A stretch of 64,000 bases of DNA from Apoderus coryli (GCA_911728435.2 OU452213.1:4195834-4259833), one strand, 5' to 3'. Positions 44,433 through 56,378 are shown, counted from the first letter of the stretch. The notes: generated by a model from the letters alone, not told the origin. Numbers and translations are program-made.

Positions 44433-46811
44433 GCTCTCCATATCATACATATATGTAATATATGTATATATGGAGACTATTAGTTTCATGAAAAAAATTT
44501 TTTTTTTAATTTCACCGGAAATACTTCTTTTTGGTCATTTTATACATAAATAAGTAGTTTTAAAAAAATGTCTGTCTGTCTGTCTGTCTGTATCCACGAA
44601 AACGCAAAAACCGCTTAACAGATTTTAACCAAATTTGGTACAAAAATACTATTGGACATGGCAAGGAGCTGATTAGATTTTGGGAAACATTGAGCGTAGG
44701 CAAAGGGTTTAAAAGAGGGTTCAAAAATTAAAAAAATTCATAGTTCTTAAACTTATCCGAAATACTACATAATTTTTTACGCATTTAATTGAATATAACC
44801 TAAAATATTGAACATAAAATATTAGACCACATTGGCGTTCGAAAATTGTGTAAAATGGGGTAAAAAATATTAAAAAAAACGTATTTCTTAAAAATAGCAG
44901 AAATATTAACTAGTTATTGATAGTTTTGATAGAATATAACCTATAAAATGTGTCATGAATAACTTACTTTCATAGGCGTTCGTAAATAGTGGAAAAGGGG
45001 TCAAAACATAAAAAATATATATTTCCTAAACTTATTCGAAATATGGAATAATTTTTCATAGTTGTGATACAATATAAGCTAAAAAATATTCCATAAAAGA
45101 ATTGGTTCACACAGGCGTTCGAAAATAGTTTAAAAAAGGGTCAAAAACGAAAAAAAAAACGTTTCCCAAATATACCAGAAAAATTGGCTAATTATATATA
45201 GCTTTGATATAAGATAACCTAAAAAATGCAGCATAAAATTTTTAATTACATAGGCGTTCGTAAATAGTAGAAAAAGGGGTAAAATAAAAAAAAATTAAAA
45301 TGTAAAAAATTTTATATTTAACTAGATGAATTGGTGTTAAAAATACACGACAAAAATTAATGTACCATAGGCGTCCGTAAAAATTCTATAAAAGGGTCAG
45401 AAAAAATTTGTATCCGTGATAACTCAAAAACCACTTAACGGATTTTAACCACATTTGGTACGAAAATACTACAGGATAATTATAGGTGGTGATTAACATT
45501 GAGCGTAGGCAACGGGTTTAAAAGAGGTTTCAAAAATTTAAAAAATCATAGTTCTTAAACTTATCCGAAATATTGAATAATTTTTTATAGTTGTGATAGA
45601 ATATAACCTAAAAAATGTTACATAAAAGAATTAGTTCACACAGGCGTTCGAAAATAGTGTTAAAAAAGGGTCAAAAACGAAAAAAAATGTTTCCCAAATA
45701 TACCAGAAAAATTGGCTAATTATATATAGCTTTGATATAAGATAACCTAAAAAATGCAGCATAAAATTTTTATTTACATAGGCGTTCGTAAATAGTAGAA
45801 AAAGGGGTAAAATAAAAAAAATTAAAATGTAAAAATTTTTATATTTAATTAGTTGAGTTGGTGTTAAAAATACACGACAAAAATTAATGTTCCATAGGCG
45901 TCCGTGAAAATTCTATAAAAGGGTCAGAAAAAATTTGTATCCGTGATAACTCAAAAACCACTTAACGGATTTTAACCACATTTGGTACGAAAATACTACA
46001 GGCTATTTATAGGTGGTGATTAACATTGAGCGTAGGCAAGGGGTTTAAAAGAGGGTTCAAAAATTTAAAAAAATTATAGTTCTTAAACTTATCCGAAATA
46101 TTGAATAATTTTTTATAGGTGTGATAGAATATAACCTAAAACATGTTACATAAAAGAATTAGTTCACACAGGCGTTCGAAAATAGTCTTAAAAAAAGAGT
46201 CAAAAACGAAAAAAAAATGTTTCCCAAATATACCAGAAAAATTGGCTAATTATATATAGCTTTCATATAAGATAACCTAAAAAATGCAGCATAAAATTTT
46301 TATTTACATAGGCGTTCGTAAATAGTAAAAAAAAGGGGTAAAATGAAAAAAAAATTAAAATGTAAAAAATTTTATATTTAACTAGTTGAATTGGTGTTAA
46401 AAATACACGACAAAAATTAATGTTCCATAGGCGTCCGTGAAAATTCTATAAAAGGGTCAGGAAAAAATTGTATCCGTGATAACTCAAAAACCACTTAACG
46501 GATAACCTACAACATGCAGCATAACAATTTTGTTTACATAGGCGTTCGTAAATAGTAGAAAAGGGGGCAAAATAAATTTTATAATAAAACTAAAAAAAAA
46601 AATCAATTATTTTGCGTACAAGAATTTGGCCTAGATCTGAAATATAAAATATCTGCGTATAAATAGTGCCTCCAAAGAGAAGAAAAAGGCACAAAACCCG
46701 ATACAAAAAAAAAAAAAAAAATAGCTGATGTCTAAAACAAAACAAAAATTTAGATAAATGACAAAAAGGTCATAAAATTATTACTTTTACACTTAAATAT
46801 GGAGAGCTATT
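44433..46811. repeat. Higher-order tandem repeat inside a short-TIR element
   Basis: TATCCGTGATAACTCAAAAA recurs at 45411, 45938 and 46471 (periods 527 and 533 bp), with a diverged first copy at 44591. Within each large unit a subunit of about 120-140 bp with AGGCGTTCGTAAATAGT or a variant is repeated four to five times (44832, 44971, 45111, 45251, 45366). The whole begins after a TCTG microsatellite and is bracketed by AGCTCTCCATAT (44433) and its complement (about 46798-46811). That bracket suggests a non-autonomous element that captured or grew the array. No coding capacity. Confidence 0.8.
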
Positions 46812-46830
46812 CGTGCCTCGAGGGCAACAG

Positions 46831-47163
46831 CTAGTTTTTTTTGATATATTTCTTGGGTTTTTTGGTTCGTATTGACAACAATGGTGAGATAAAAAATTTT
46901 TATTTCATGTCAAAAAATTTTTCTCTCTTTACGACGTTTCGACAAAATAGTTTTTGTCTTCTTCAGGTTTTTTTTTTGTTTTTTCGTCAGTCTATATATA
47001 ATATATATATAAAAAAAATAAAAAAAAAAATAAAAAAAAAAACAAAAAAAAAACTTAAAGAAGACAAAAACTATTTTGTGGAAACGTCGTAAAGAGAGAA
47101 AAAATTTTTGACATGAAATAATTGTTGTCAATACGAACCAAAAAACCCAAGAAATATATCAAA
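46831..47163. mobile_element. Palindromic element (foldback 3) with hammerhead-like motif
   Basis: The arms at 46831-46966 and about 47055-47163 are reverse complements (TTTGATATATTTCTTGGGTT, TTCGTATTGACAACAA, TCTCTCTTTACGACGTTTC) apart from indels, around an A/T-rich centre. The left arm holds an intact hammerhead-like motif and the right arm a decayed one. Confidence 0.7.
46931..46966 (-). ncRNA. Hammerhead-like motif, foldback 3
   Basis: On the - strand: CTGAAGA, one unpaired A, perfect 7-bp stem GACAAAA/TTTTGTC with loop ACTA, then GAAAC GTC GTA (two-pair stem III, GTA triplet). Same architecture as foldback 2, different sequence. Confidence 0.5.
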
Positions 47164-47984
47164 AAAAAAATTATAAATATATGTTTCAAGAAAATTAAGA
47201 GGAAAAAAAAAAAGAAGTAACAACAGTGGTGGACTTTTAAGATTAACATGGTGACTTGAATTCGCACACCTCAATACGCTTTGCTTTTAACCCTTGCCTT
47301 GATGTGTACGAATGGCGTGCTTGAGCCTTTATAGACACTTTAAGACTACGCACTGCACTCAGCTTCAGTTCCAGTAAAATGAATGACACTGTATAATAAT
47401 TGTATCTTATGTTCTCATTCCAATTCTCCGTAACTTTCTTATCAAATTTATTACAATTAAAATCTTCTAACAATAGCAAGTTTTACGTCAAAATGTAATT
47501 AACTCAATTAGAGATTTAATGAAAATTTTAATTTAGTTTCTTCAGAGACGATTAAAAGTTTAGTTTCATAAACTTGTCTACATTTTATCTCCGAATGTGT
47601 AGATGAACTATGTCTGTAATACGACTTACCACGGAAATTTGTTTCAGAGGGGGTTGAAGTTTTCTTTTTCAAAAACTTTGTGTATTTCTACCGGTAATAG
47701 TGAAACGCATTGTAAATCGAATAATCAAAATGACAATAGTTGTGTATGCACGTTAGAGGCTTGGTAAGTGATTTATTTTTCCTATTCACAGCCTTTGTCA
47801 ATGGGAATTTGATAATAATGCGTTGAATTGGAAATTGGCAACCCATTACACAACACAAAATGACTCTATTAACTATCGACTCATAATGACCGATTTGCAT
47901 TTGGAACATTCTCTTAGCTTAGTGTGTGCTTCTTGTCAGTCAGTGCTAGATTCAATAGAGACTGGAGGAAGTCTTAGGATTTTT
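47164..47984. other. Intronic sequence without recognised features
   Basis: Short spurious ORFs only. Confidence 0.35.
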
Positions 47985-49209
47985 GTCTGATTTGACAGAT
48001 AATTAGTTTTATCCTTCCGCTTAACGAATATGGTTGTGTATACGCTTGAACAACGCTGGGAAATATTGCGACATTACTTTGAAAATCATGGTAATGTTGC
48101 AGAATGTGTGCGAAAATTGCGTACGGATTTTGGAAGAAGAGAAACACCGTCAGCTCCGTATGTTCGTTATCTCGTGAAAAAAGTGAAAGAAACTGGCATC
48201 CTCATCGATAAACCAAAGCGTGAAAAGCCAAAAACAGTGCGTACACCCGAGAATATTCCTGCTGTGGCAGAAAGTGTGCGTGAAGCGCCATCAACATCAA
48301 TTCACCGTCGGTTTCAACAATTGAACATTTCGGAGACATCATTGAGACGAATTTTGCATAAAGACCTTGGTATGACGCCATACAAAGTCCAATTGGTTCA
48401 GCAGTTGAAGACAACTGACCATCCGATGCGTTTTCGCTTCGCTCAGTAGGCCTGCGATCGACTTACAGAAGATGCCGATTTTGCCAAAAAAATCATCTTT
48501 TCAGATTAAGCTCATTTTGATCTTGGCGGGTATGTAAACAAGCAAAATTGTCGCATTTGGGGCACAGAAAACCGGCACGCATACATTGAAAAGCCGATGC
48601 ACCCAAAACGAGTCACTGTTTGGTGCGGATTTTGGTCCGGAGGCATAATTGGGCCATTTTTCTTCGAAAATGAGCAAGGAGTGGCCGTTACAGTCAATGG
48701 CGATCGTTATCGGGCCATGTTGAACGAATTTTTGTTCACAAAAATTGAAGAGGAGGATATTGGCAACATTTGGTTTCAACAGGACGGCGCTATGTGCCAC
48801 ACAGCCGAAGCTACACTCGATGTTTTGCGCCCTGTTTTTGAAAATCGCATTATCAGCCGCAGAGCTGATGTCGTTTGGCCACCTCGGAGCTGCGATTTGA
48901 CACCGTTGGACTATTATTTGTGGGGTGCCGTCAAAGATACGCCGACAAGCCAGAGACAATTGACGCTTTAAAGGACAATATTCGTGAAGCCATTGGTGAA
49001 ATACAGCTGCACACAATCGATAATGTGCTTAAAAATTGGACCGATAGTGTAGGCTACTGCATGGCCAGCCGAGGCAGCCATTTGAATGAAATTATTTGTC
49101 ATTATTAACCGGAAGGATTGTACTTTCAAATAAAAAAAGAAATTTGATAAAATATTCAGCAGTTTTTTTTATAGCATTTTCAAAAAAAAAAGTTATCTGG
49201 CAGACCCAA
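47985..49209 (+). mobile_element. DD41D element, copy 3 (left end lost)
   Basis: Homology to copies 1 and 2 starts at GTCTGATTTGACAG, so the left TIR and about 75 bp are missing. The right TIR (GTTATCTGGCAGACCC) is present. Confidence 0.85.
48030..49108 (+). pseudogene. DD41D transposase, copy 3, two stops and a frameshift
   Basis: N-terminal 139 codons are intact and end at TAG (48447-48449) replacing the Trp codon of copies 1 and 2. A second stop TAA near 48507 replaces the Glu codon directly after the first catalytic Asp (FSD-stop). A 7-nt deletion near 48939 shifts frame before the C terminus. The third aspartate (LTPLDYYLWG) is present. It is non-functional and has the most lesions of the three copies. 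Confidence 0.9.
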
Positions 49210-49418
49210 ACGGATTCCTACCAAAGGTTGGAGATTGAAATTCCTCTGAAAGTTACTCAAAATAATCTTGTTGAATTAGAGAGAACCTTAACTAAAACTG
49301 CTTTGAAATTTACTTTTTTTTACAAAACTACGAAGCACTAGTTAATATTTTGAATCAAAAAAAATGGTGCATTTTAGATTAAGAACTGAAAAGAGATAAA
49401 ATTACATGATTGATATAC

Positions 49419-49553
49419 CGGCGAGCACATTATCTTCCGGTTGTCCAGCAGCCAAATGGGGTTTGGCTGTGGACCCCCTGGGGGTCCCTTCTGCCACACG
49501 GTGTTGAACGGGATGATTTTCAATTGGTAATTGTGATTTATCCAGAATGCAAC
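49419..49553 (-). CDS. Candidate upstream exon of the membrane-protein gene
   Basis: A 135-nt open stretch, richer in G+C than its surroundings, lies between an acceptor (TATTTTCAG) and a donor (G|GTATAT). It reads CILDKSQLPIENHPVQHRVA and on to QPEDNVLA. It ends in phase 1, exactly the phase needed by the exon at 40514, where the joined codon is GAG. No known domain is seen; it would be extracellular linker. Support is splice signals plus phase only. The intron between the two exons would be 8904 nt, filled with DD41D copy 3, foldback 3, the higher-order array and LINE D/RTE. Confidence 0.5.
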
Positions 49554-49671
49554 CTGAAAATACATAAAATATAACTAATACTTTTCTGAACAAATCACTC
49601 AGTCCTTTTTTTCAATTATTAGATACATTTGTTGGAAAAAAAATATACAAGGTGTTATCTAAAATGTGTCA

Positions 49672-51220
49672 TATTAATAATAACTCTTTATTGTCTAACA
49701 GGTGACAACCCAATTACAAGACAACTGCTATGAATATAATATTATATAGTAAATACAAATAATAATAAGAAATTTACAAAAGTAACAAACTGAAGGTGAC
49801 AGTAGCAAAAATACAATACAAACATATAGGATTGTATGGATATATTTCACTGAGCAAGTACATGGAATCTATTGAATCATTTCCCTCAGAACATTCCTCA
49901 AATCACGCTTAAATCTGTTGGGATTCTCATTGGAGTAAATAATGCTAGTATAGATAGAATAAGTATTACAGAAATTACACGCTTTGAAGATGGGAGCTTC
50001 TTGTTTCATAATTTGCGTGCACCGGAGGTACTCTGAAGGGATAGGCACTTCTCGAATTGAACTGCGGAATATTAAACCGCAACATCTCCAACAATTGCGA
50101 ACAGTCTATAAGACCATTAATCAGACCAAATATAAAACACTGAGAGGAAAAATGCCTACGCATCTCCAGCGATTGAAAATCAAATATCTCCAATAGCAAA
50201 CGATGGTCGTATCCCCGGGCAGGAAACCGACCATCAATCTTGAAGGCTAGTCGTTTGAGGAATTTTCGTTGAACATTTTCGAGAGAGTTAACATAAACTC
50301 CAAATATTGGAGACCAAGCAATGGAAGCATAATCAAGCCTTGATCTTACCATTGCGTTGTACAACACTATAAGACAATCAGTATTCTTAAATGAGTTCGT
50401 GGTTCTAAAAATGAATCCCAGACATTTGAGCGCCCTTTTCTTTGTTTCGGAAACATGATAATTAAAAGTTAATTCGCTATCAATGAACACACCAAAATCT
50501 TTAATAACAGTGCATTTATCAAGAGCAGGGCCAGAGAGTCTGTAATTGTAAGAAACAGTGCGGCGTCTTCTTGTGTATGTTATATATTTGCATTTATCGA
50601 CGTTTAAATAAAGCTTATTCATAGTACACCAATCCTCAAGCATATTCAGATCTCTCTGTAGTACATCACAGTCATCTTCGGAGTGAACAGCTCTGAATAG
50701 TTTAAGATTATCTGCGAAAAGTAAATAATTGCTAGAAAGGTGCGTTCCTATGTCATTAACGAATATTGCAAATAACAGGGGAGCTAGGTTACTACCTTGG
50801 CGAGCGCCACTTGTGGCCAAGTAAGAGTGAGACTTAAAACCACTGTATTGCACGAAGTGCATACCGTCGATTCAAATATGATTCAAAAAATGAAATTAAA
50901 GACTCCTGGAAGCCAAACTGAAGCATCTTTCGTAATAGTATATTATGGTCTATTTTATCGAATGCTTTAGAGAAGTCTGTATAGATTGTATCGACCTGAA
51001 GACCCTTGCCCATTATAGGATACACTTGTTGTAGGAAAGCGACAAGATTTGTGACAGTTGATCTCTTGTGGAAAACCCCGTGCTCCTGAGGTATTATACG
51101 ATTCTTTATTTGGTTAAAGATCTTGTCATAAATAATCGATTCAAACACCTTTGAGAAATTTCATAAAATTGAAATGGGTCGATAGTTTTCTATCCTATTA
51201 ATGTCCCCGTATTGGTATTG
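49672..51220 (-). mobile_element. LINE B, same family as LINE A, broken RT
   Basis: On the - strand: ENYRPISI near 51190 followed by a stop, YTDFSKAFDKIDHNIL near 50980, a frameshift near 50850, then SGARQGSNLAPLLFAIF (usual SGVPQGS altered) near 50810 and FADNLKLF near 50715. There the second catalytic aspartate of the FADD motif is replaced by Asn. The C-terminal LERLAFKIDGRFPARGYDH-like block runs to about 49975. The 3' end, with AATAAAGAG and an ATT/TAAT tail at 49672-49690, matches LINE A. The active-site change and the frameshift show it is dead. Confidence 0.9.
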
Positions 51221-51734
51221 ATTGTTTTAAAATTTATTTATTTTTTTGTTAGAGAACGGAAGCATGGTCTCATCTATCGTGAGACATCCCTAAAAAACCA
51301 ATAAGGTTTTTTGTGTTATTTCCCTTGAGCCTTTCTGCCTCGGATATAAATATAACAAAACACGTTGTGAAATCACACAAGTCTATCCAAGAAGCTTTCG
51401 TGTCATCTTGATAACTCACACATTGTATTACAACAATAAGACGACAAAGGAAAATAATAAAGTTATACCTATATCCTAACCCCTTGTGTAGCTCATATGG
51501 ATCTGCTTCTAGTCGAAGAGATACCTAAAATTGGATTATACCGAACGGATAATTACTTAGATTTAGGCCATGATAGCTAGCAGTCGTTAATGTAATCTTT
51601 TACTGCTTAACATCATCGTACCATATTGAGGACTAATTAAATATGCTAAAACCTTGGATTGAATTTTACATTCAACTTTGTGGTTGTGGGATTTAAACTT
51701 TCTCATCTCAAATGTGGGTAACGTTAGACAATAA
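51221..51734. other. No recognised gene
   Basis: AT-rich sequence between LINE B and a mariner. Confidence 0.35.
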
Positions 51735-51736
51735 TA

Positions 51737-52765
51737 CGAGGCACGTTTTTTTAGTAAGTACCGATTTGCGATTCTGCCGCCGCAGCGCTACGGTCGGCGT
51801 TCCGCGCATGCTACATCTCTTGTCTACGCACTGACGCCATTACAGTCTGATTCCTCATTGTATACGTTGTTTACTGAGTGTTTAAGATGCCTCCGAGAAT
51901 CATGAGTCCCGCCGATTGTGAAATACGGGCTGTTATATGATTTCTTAGTGCTAAAGGCGTAAAACCGATCGATATTCATCGTGAGATCTGTGAAGTTTAC
52001 AGACAAAACATTATGAGTGATGGAATGGTAAGGAAATGGGTGAGAGCATTTAAAGATGGCCGCTTAAATGTGCATGATGAAGAACGGAGTGGGCGTCCTT
52101 CGGTCGTTAATGAAGATTTGGTGCAGAAAGTGGAGGAAAAGGTGAGAAAAAATAGACGCTTTACAATTTCATCAATATGCGACTGCTTTCCTCAATATTC
52201 TCGTAGTGTTTTGTATCGCATTGTGACCGAGAACTTGAATTACCGGAAATTGTGTTCACGTTGGGTTCCAAAAATGTTGACGGATTTGCACAAAACCCAA
52301 CGTTTAGGCAGTGCATCGACTTTCTTTGAGCGGTACCACAATGAAGGTGAAGATTTTTTAGACCAAATTGTTACTGGTGACGAAACATGGGTGGCCTACG
52401 TCACACCAGAATCGAAACAACAATCCATGGAATGGCGACATTCATCATCACCCAAAATAGTGAAGTTTAAGCAAACAATTTCTGCCCGGAAAATCATGTG
52501 CACAGTTTTTTTGGGACAGAAAAGGAGTATTGCTAGTGGAGTTTCTGCCTCGTAATGAGACAATCAATGCAGCGTCTTATTGTGAGACATTGAACAATCT
52601 GCGTCGTGCAATCCAAAAGACGTGGCAAGTTGAGTAAGGGTATCGTTTTGCTGCATGACAATGCCCGTCCACATGGGGCTAATCGGACCAAAGATCTCAT
52701 CAAATCTTTTAAATGGGAAACTCTAGATCATCCTCCATACAGCCCTGATCTGGCGCCCAGCGACT
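51737..52765 (+). mobile_element. Mariner element, 3'-truncated
   Basis: The left TIR CGAGGCACGTTTTTTTAGTA is preceded by TA (51735-51736). The transposase follows and the element breaks off after the SPDLAPSD codons at about 52765. The right TIR is missing. Confidence 0.9.
51887..52765 (+). pseudogene. Mariner (DD34D) transposase, broken
   Basis: The ATG at 51887 starts MPPRIMSPADCEIRAVI and is followed by a stop at 51938-51940. The frame continues through the N-terminal helix-turn-helix region (DGMVRKWVRAFKDGRLNVHD), the WVPKMLTD linker and the first catalytic D (VTGDETWVAY near 52375). A 1-nt shift near 52508 moves the frame. A second shift near 52615 precedes LLHDNARPHG (second D). The sequence ends just before the third-D YHLF motif. 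Closely related to the 25345-25944 copy. Confidence 0.9.
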
Positions 52766-54074
52766 TAAATTGGCAAGATTCGTACGGATACAGTCTTTCC
52801 CGTGTTACAAAGGCAACTATTCATATTGTGAGCCTTGCAGTTGACTTAGGTGACATTACAAGCGCTCAGGGCTCATCGTTACATCAGCAACCTGCTTGAA
52901 ATGTAGATATCAGGGTGCCCACGAAAAGTCCTGAGCACCTAATTCGCGCAAAAAAGGAAGTGGGCAGGCCCAATGATAGTCGAGACCCCCCTCTCTTACC
53001 TTTTCGCATTTTTAGGGTAAAATCAGTTTCACGATTCTGAACAAAATGTGGAATACGCTTAATTATTAATTTTCAATAACGCCGGCCGCAACCGTGTATG
53101 AAATACTTCTAATAGTATTTGATGTACTATTAAATTTTTACAATAGCATGTCTCCACTCCATTTTCTATACAAAAAAGACAGAGAAGTGTTCTCGAAACA
53201 AATTTTCCTTTTCGATATATTGATTTGCTTCAATTAATATGCTTTTAGACAGTTTAGATCACAGAGAAACCTATTTCTGTCTTTGTGTTCAACTTCGTTG
53301 TTAGTATTATTAAAATATGAAACCTCTGCATTTAATTTTTAAAAATAAAATAGCAAAATTAACAAAAGCAACTCAACTCGAAACTATTTTCTTTCCGTTC
53401 TACTCGGTCTAAAACATACCACCATACCATTTCTGATTACTTAGTTTCCTTTATATTCCTTTTCTAAATTACTTGGATCATCTGCTTAAAACCACTCAAC
53501 GATAATAAGAACAATAATCTTGAAGAAGAGTATACGACGCTACTCTATATAAACGTACCACTATAATAGAGCTTTCAATTAAGAGCATGAATTGTTTTTG
53601 GGTTTATCGTGGATATTACCGTTTCCGGTTTTAGTAGGAACTTCCGCCGGCTGCCTGCGAGGAAGAGCGGCTTAGGGTTTGTTGGAAGTACAGATGGTAA
53701 GCAGGGTTTCCGATAGCGCAGGTGCTAATGGGAAATTAATTGAGAATTAGTGAAAATAAAAATGGAATTTTAAATCAAATGAAAATTCTGAAAGAATTTG
53801 TATCGTATACGTATAAAGCTTTTGACCAGCTCATAAATAAGGTCAGTATCTGTCGACCCCATGCCTGAGTCTGATTAAACAATATCCAGTATAATTTTGT
53901 ACAGCACTATGCCACAAAATTATGTTGCTAACTATATTGGAATGGACATAATATCACTTCATTAATTTAGTTTGGTCAAGACATTTCGTATCGATAACGT
54001 GAACAATCTACATCAGCAAGTGTGGGTTCTATTTGGCTCTGGAGCAGGAAATTTCTTGGAGCCTTCTTGTAGAT
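52766..54074. other. Mostly unassigned; faint retrozyme trace
   Basis: At 53842-53878 GGTCAGTATCTGTCGACC followed by CATGCCTGAGTCTG resembles the retrozyme sequence next to the hammerhead, but similarity soon fades. No genes are seen. Confidence 0.35.
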
Positions 54075-55072
54075 TGTTTTTCGGAGTCGTTTAGGCGGTT
54101 TGGCCTCTCCTCACTTCGACCTACAGAAGATCTTTTGTGAATGACTCTAATCTATGAATTGCCCAGCTGTCCCACACTTTTCATAAAGTTGATGATTTCT
54201 CTGGGGGCTAAATTCCTTGCCTCGTCGGGTGTTAGGGTCACCCCTTCAAGGTGTTTTAGCCTTTTGCAGAAAAGTGCCATGCATTCGCAGAGCACGTGTT
54301 CTGTTGTCTCTGTTGCGTCTTCGCAAAACCGACAAGTGTCGTCATGGGTTAGGCCCATCTTTTTGAGATGGTACTTCACTGGGTGGTGTCCCGTAAAAAG
54401 GCCTGTAATTCGCCTTAGGTCGCTTCTCTCCAGTTGGATAACCTTCCCTGCGTTGGCCTCTGAAGGTTTGATAAACCTTTTTGATTGTCTTAGGCCTGGA
54501 GTGTTTCTCCAGTAGGACTTAAGTTGTTTCTTTTCCCATCTCCGAAGTTCTTCTTTCATATGGCTTTTTGGAAGGCCAAAGATGGGTTCCGAGCCGCAGA
54601 ACGAAGCGAAGTTGGTCCGCCGGTTCGTTCCCCTCTATGCCTTCATGTCCTGGCACCCATGTCAGAGTAATCTTTTTCCGCTGAGCTTTAGGGTCTGTTT
54701 GCATTCCCTTTGACGTGAAGGTGTAAGACCTCAGTGCTTTTAACGCAGCTTGACTGTCTGACATAATATTGATCTGCCGTTCCGAGATGCCTCTCTGCAG
54801 GCATTCTTGAGCACAACGATTAATAGCGTTGATCTCTGCTTGGAATATAGTAGGACTTTTCCCGTGTTCCCTTCTATTCCTTTTGAACCGTCCGTATACC
54901 AGACGGATGTGTTTTCTGGGAATCGTGGTTCCTTATTTAGCCAATTTTGACGGTCTGCAATGACCACTTCAAATGGGATTTCAAATTCATGTTTGCGTGG
55001 CAAAGCGTCCGACGGTTTTCGTCCTGAATCCAAAGGTATTAGATTCAGGATTCCCATATGGAGCCTTCTTAG
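54075..55072 (-). pseudogene. LINE RNase H domain and C-terminal region, copy 3 (most complete)
   Basis: On the - strand, RNase H motifs appear in order: VWYTDGSK near 54900 (first Asp), QAEINAINRCAQECL near 54830 (Glu, other frame), IMSDSQAALKALRSY near 54760 (Asp) and WVPGHEGIEGNEPADQL near 54650 (last Asp). Then come HMKEELRRWEKKQLKSYWR, the LERSDLRRITGLFTGHHPVK block and the Cys/His-containing CRFCEDATETTEHVLCECMA. It ends at the 54152-54154 stop. It has several frameshifts. It is the 3' end of an RNase H-bearing LINE; the RT is missing. Confidence 0.85.
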
Positions 55073-55104
55073 AATAATATTTATAAATCATCATTTTATC
55101 GTGT

Positions 55105-55450
55105 TTAAATCATCTTGTATAGGATAAAAACTACCCACATCCTACAAATTGATGGTGTGTTAGAAATTACAAATAAAATTATTACAGTTTCATGAGAATG
55201 GAATCCAACTTTTCCCCATTTTCTCCACAAAACTGCTAAAGCAAAAACATATATTATGGGGGCATAGTAATCATAATTTTCAACAAAAACTTCACCAACA
55301 CACACGTGCAGCAGAACAGGAGATACATTTATAAAGGGGAAGGAAAAAATAACCACCGGTAGTAGATAAATCATTTCCAGATAGCAGGGCACATATGTTG
55401 TCCATTCATAGGCGGTTGCAGGAATATTTTCCTGAAGTAGAACGAGTTGG
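55105..55450 (-). CDS. Unidentified hydrophobic open stretch (possible membrane-protein exon)
   Basis: An open frame after a good acceptor (TCTACTTCAG at about 55428) reads ENIPATAYEWTTYVPCYLEM and then hydrophobic spans such as IYLLPVVIFSFPFINVSPVL and APIIYVFALAVLW. A donor-like GTAATT follows near 55178. I do not recognise the family; a chemoreceptor or other multi-pass protein exon, or a remnant, is possible. No partner exon was found. Confidence 0.3.
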
Positions 55451-56090
55451 AAATTTCGAATTGTGCTTTTTCAATGGTCTCATTTTTATATTAATTAGGA
55501 GAGGGTATATAGACAAGAGCCGACAAACTGGCAGATGACTATTTTATCCTTTTGCTAGCATCACCACAGTGAGTGGTCTTCAAGCGTTTCCCTTCGGAAA
55601 TTTGAGTAATGTCCTATACGGATGTTACAGACAAACGGCTCATTCGTCATATTTTTTCAGGTATGTATACCTATATGAGGTGATCCGGTGATCCGGTCCT
55701 GGCGCCTGTGTTGAGTGTTGTTTTAAATATCGTCTCCGTAAAAATATTGATTTAATAGTGAAATTTGAAGTTGATTACGCCTGGTTTGTTTTGAACGTGA
55801 ATGTCTTCTTGTATTGTCACTTAGTGTTAGAAAAAACTGTAAGTAACGATTCAGAATTATTAGAATTTGATTAGAACGTTATTAAAAAGGTGCCAAATTA
55901 TTGGTAGATACTTTCGTTTTGTTTATCAATTGTCTGATAAGGAAGGTACTGTATACCTGTAGTAGTACCTATAGTGCACAGAATCGAACTTAATATTATA
56001 CGTTAATTTGTTCATACAAAAATTTCGGTTATGGGAAATAACGAAAATATTACAAATAAAGATATTTATGAGCTACTAAAAAGTGTAGTA
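55451..56090. other. Unassigned, with faint retrozyme-like fragment
   Basis: ATGACTATTTTATCCTTTTGCTAGC near 55536 and GTGGTCTTCAAGCG near 55575 resemble parts of the retrozyme unit but are diverged. Nothing else is supported. Confidence 0.3.
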
Positions 56091-56378
56091 TTCGTTTCGC
56101 TCTTGTTATGAGCTCGTCAGAGTACCATAGTCATTGCCCATCTACAAATGGCCTGCATTTAAGCACAACAGGATACACAACAGTAGACACATGTAAACAC
56201 GTATCATCTACATGTACATAGTAATGCATATCATATACCATGCAGAGGCCGAACAAACTCAATGTATAGGTAAAACCAGTCGTATAAATAGAAATAAATA
56301 TAAATAAAAATATTTAAGTAAGTTTTTCTTTATTTGGGTTGTAGGTCGTAAACAATAAAACTCAGTTTTAAATATCAC

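Noticed and set aside
46841..47131. Lys/Phe-rich ORFs in foldback 3
   Set aside because: They arise from poly-A/T tracts and the palindrome.
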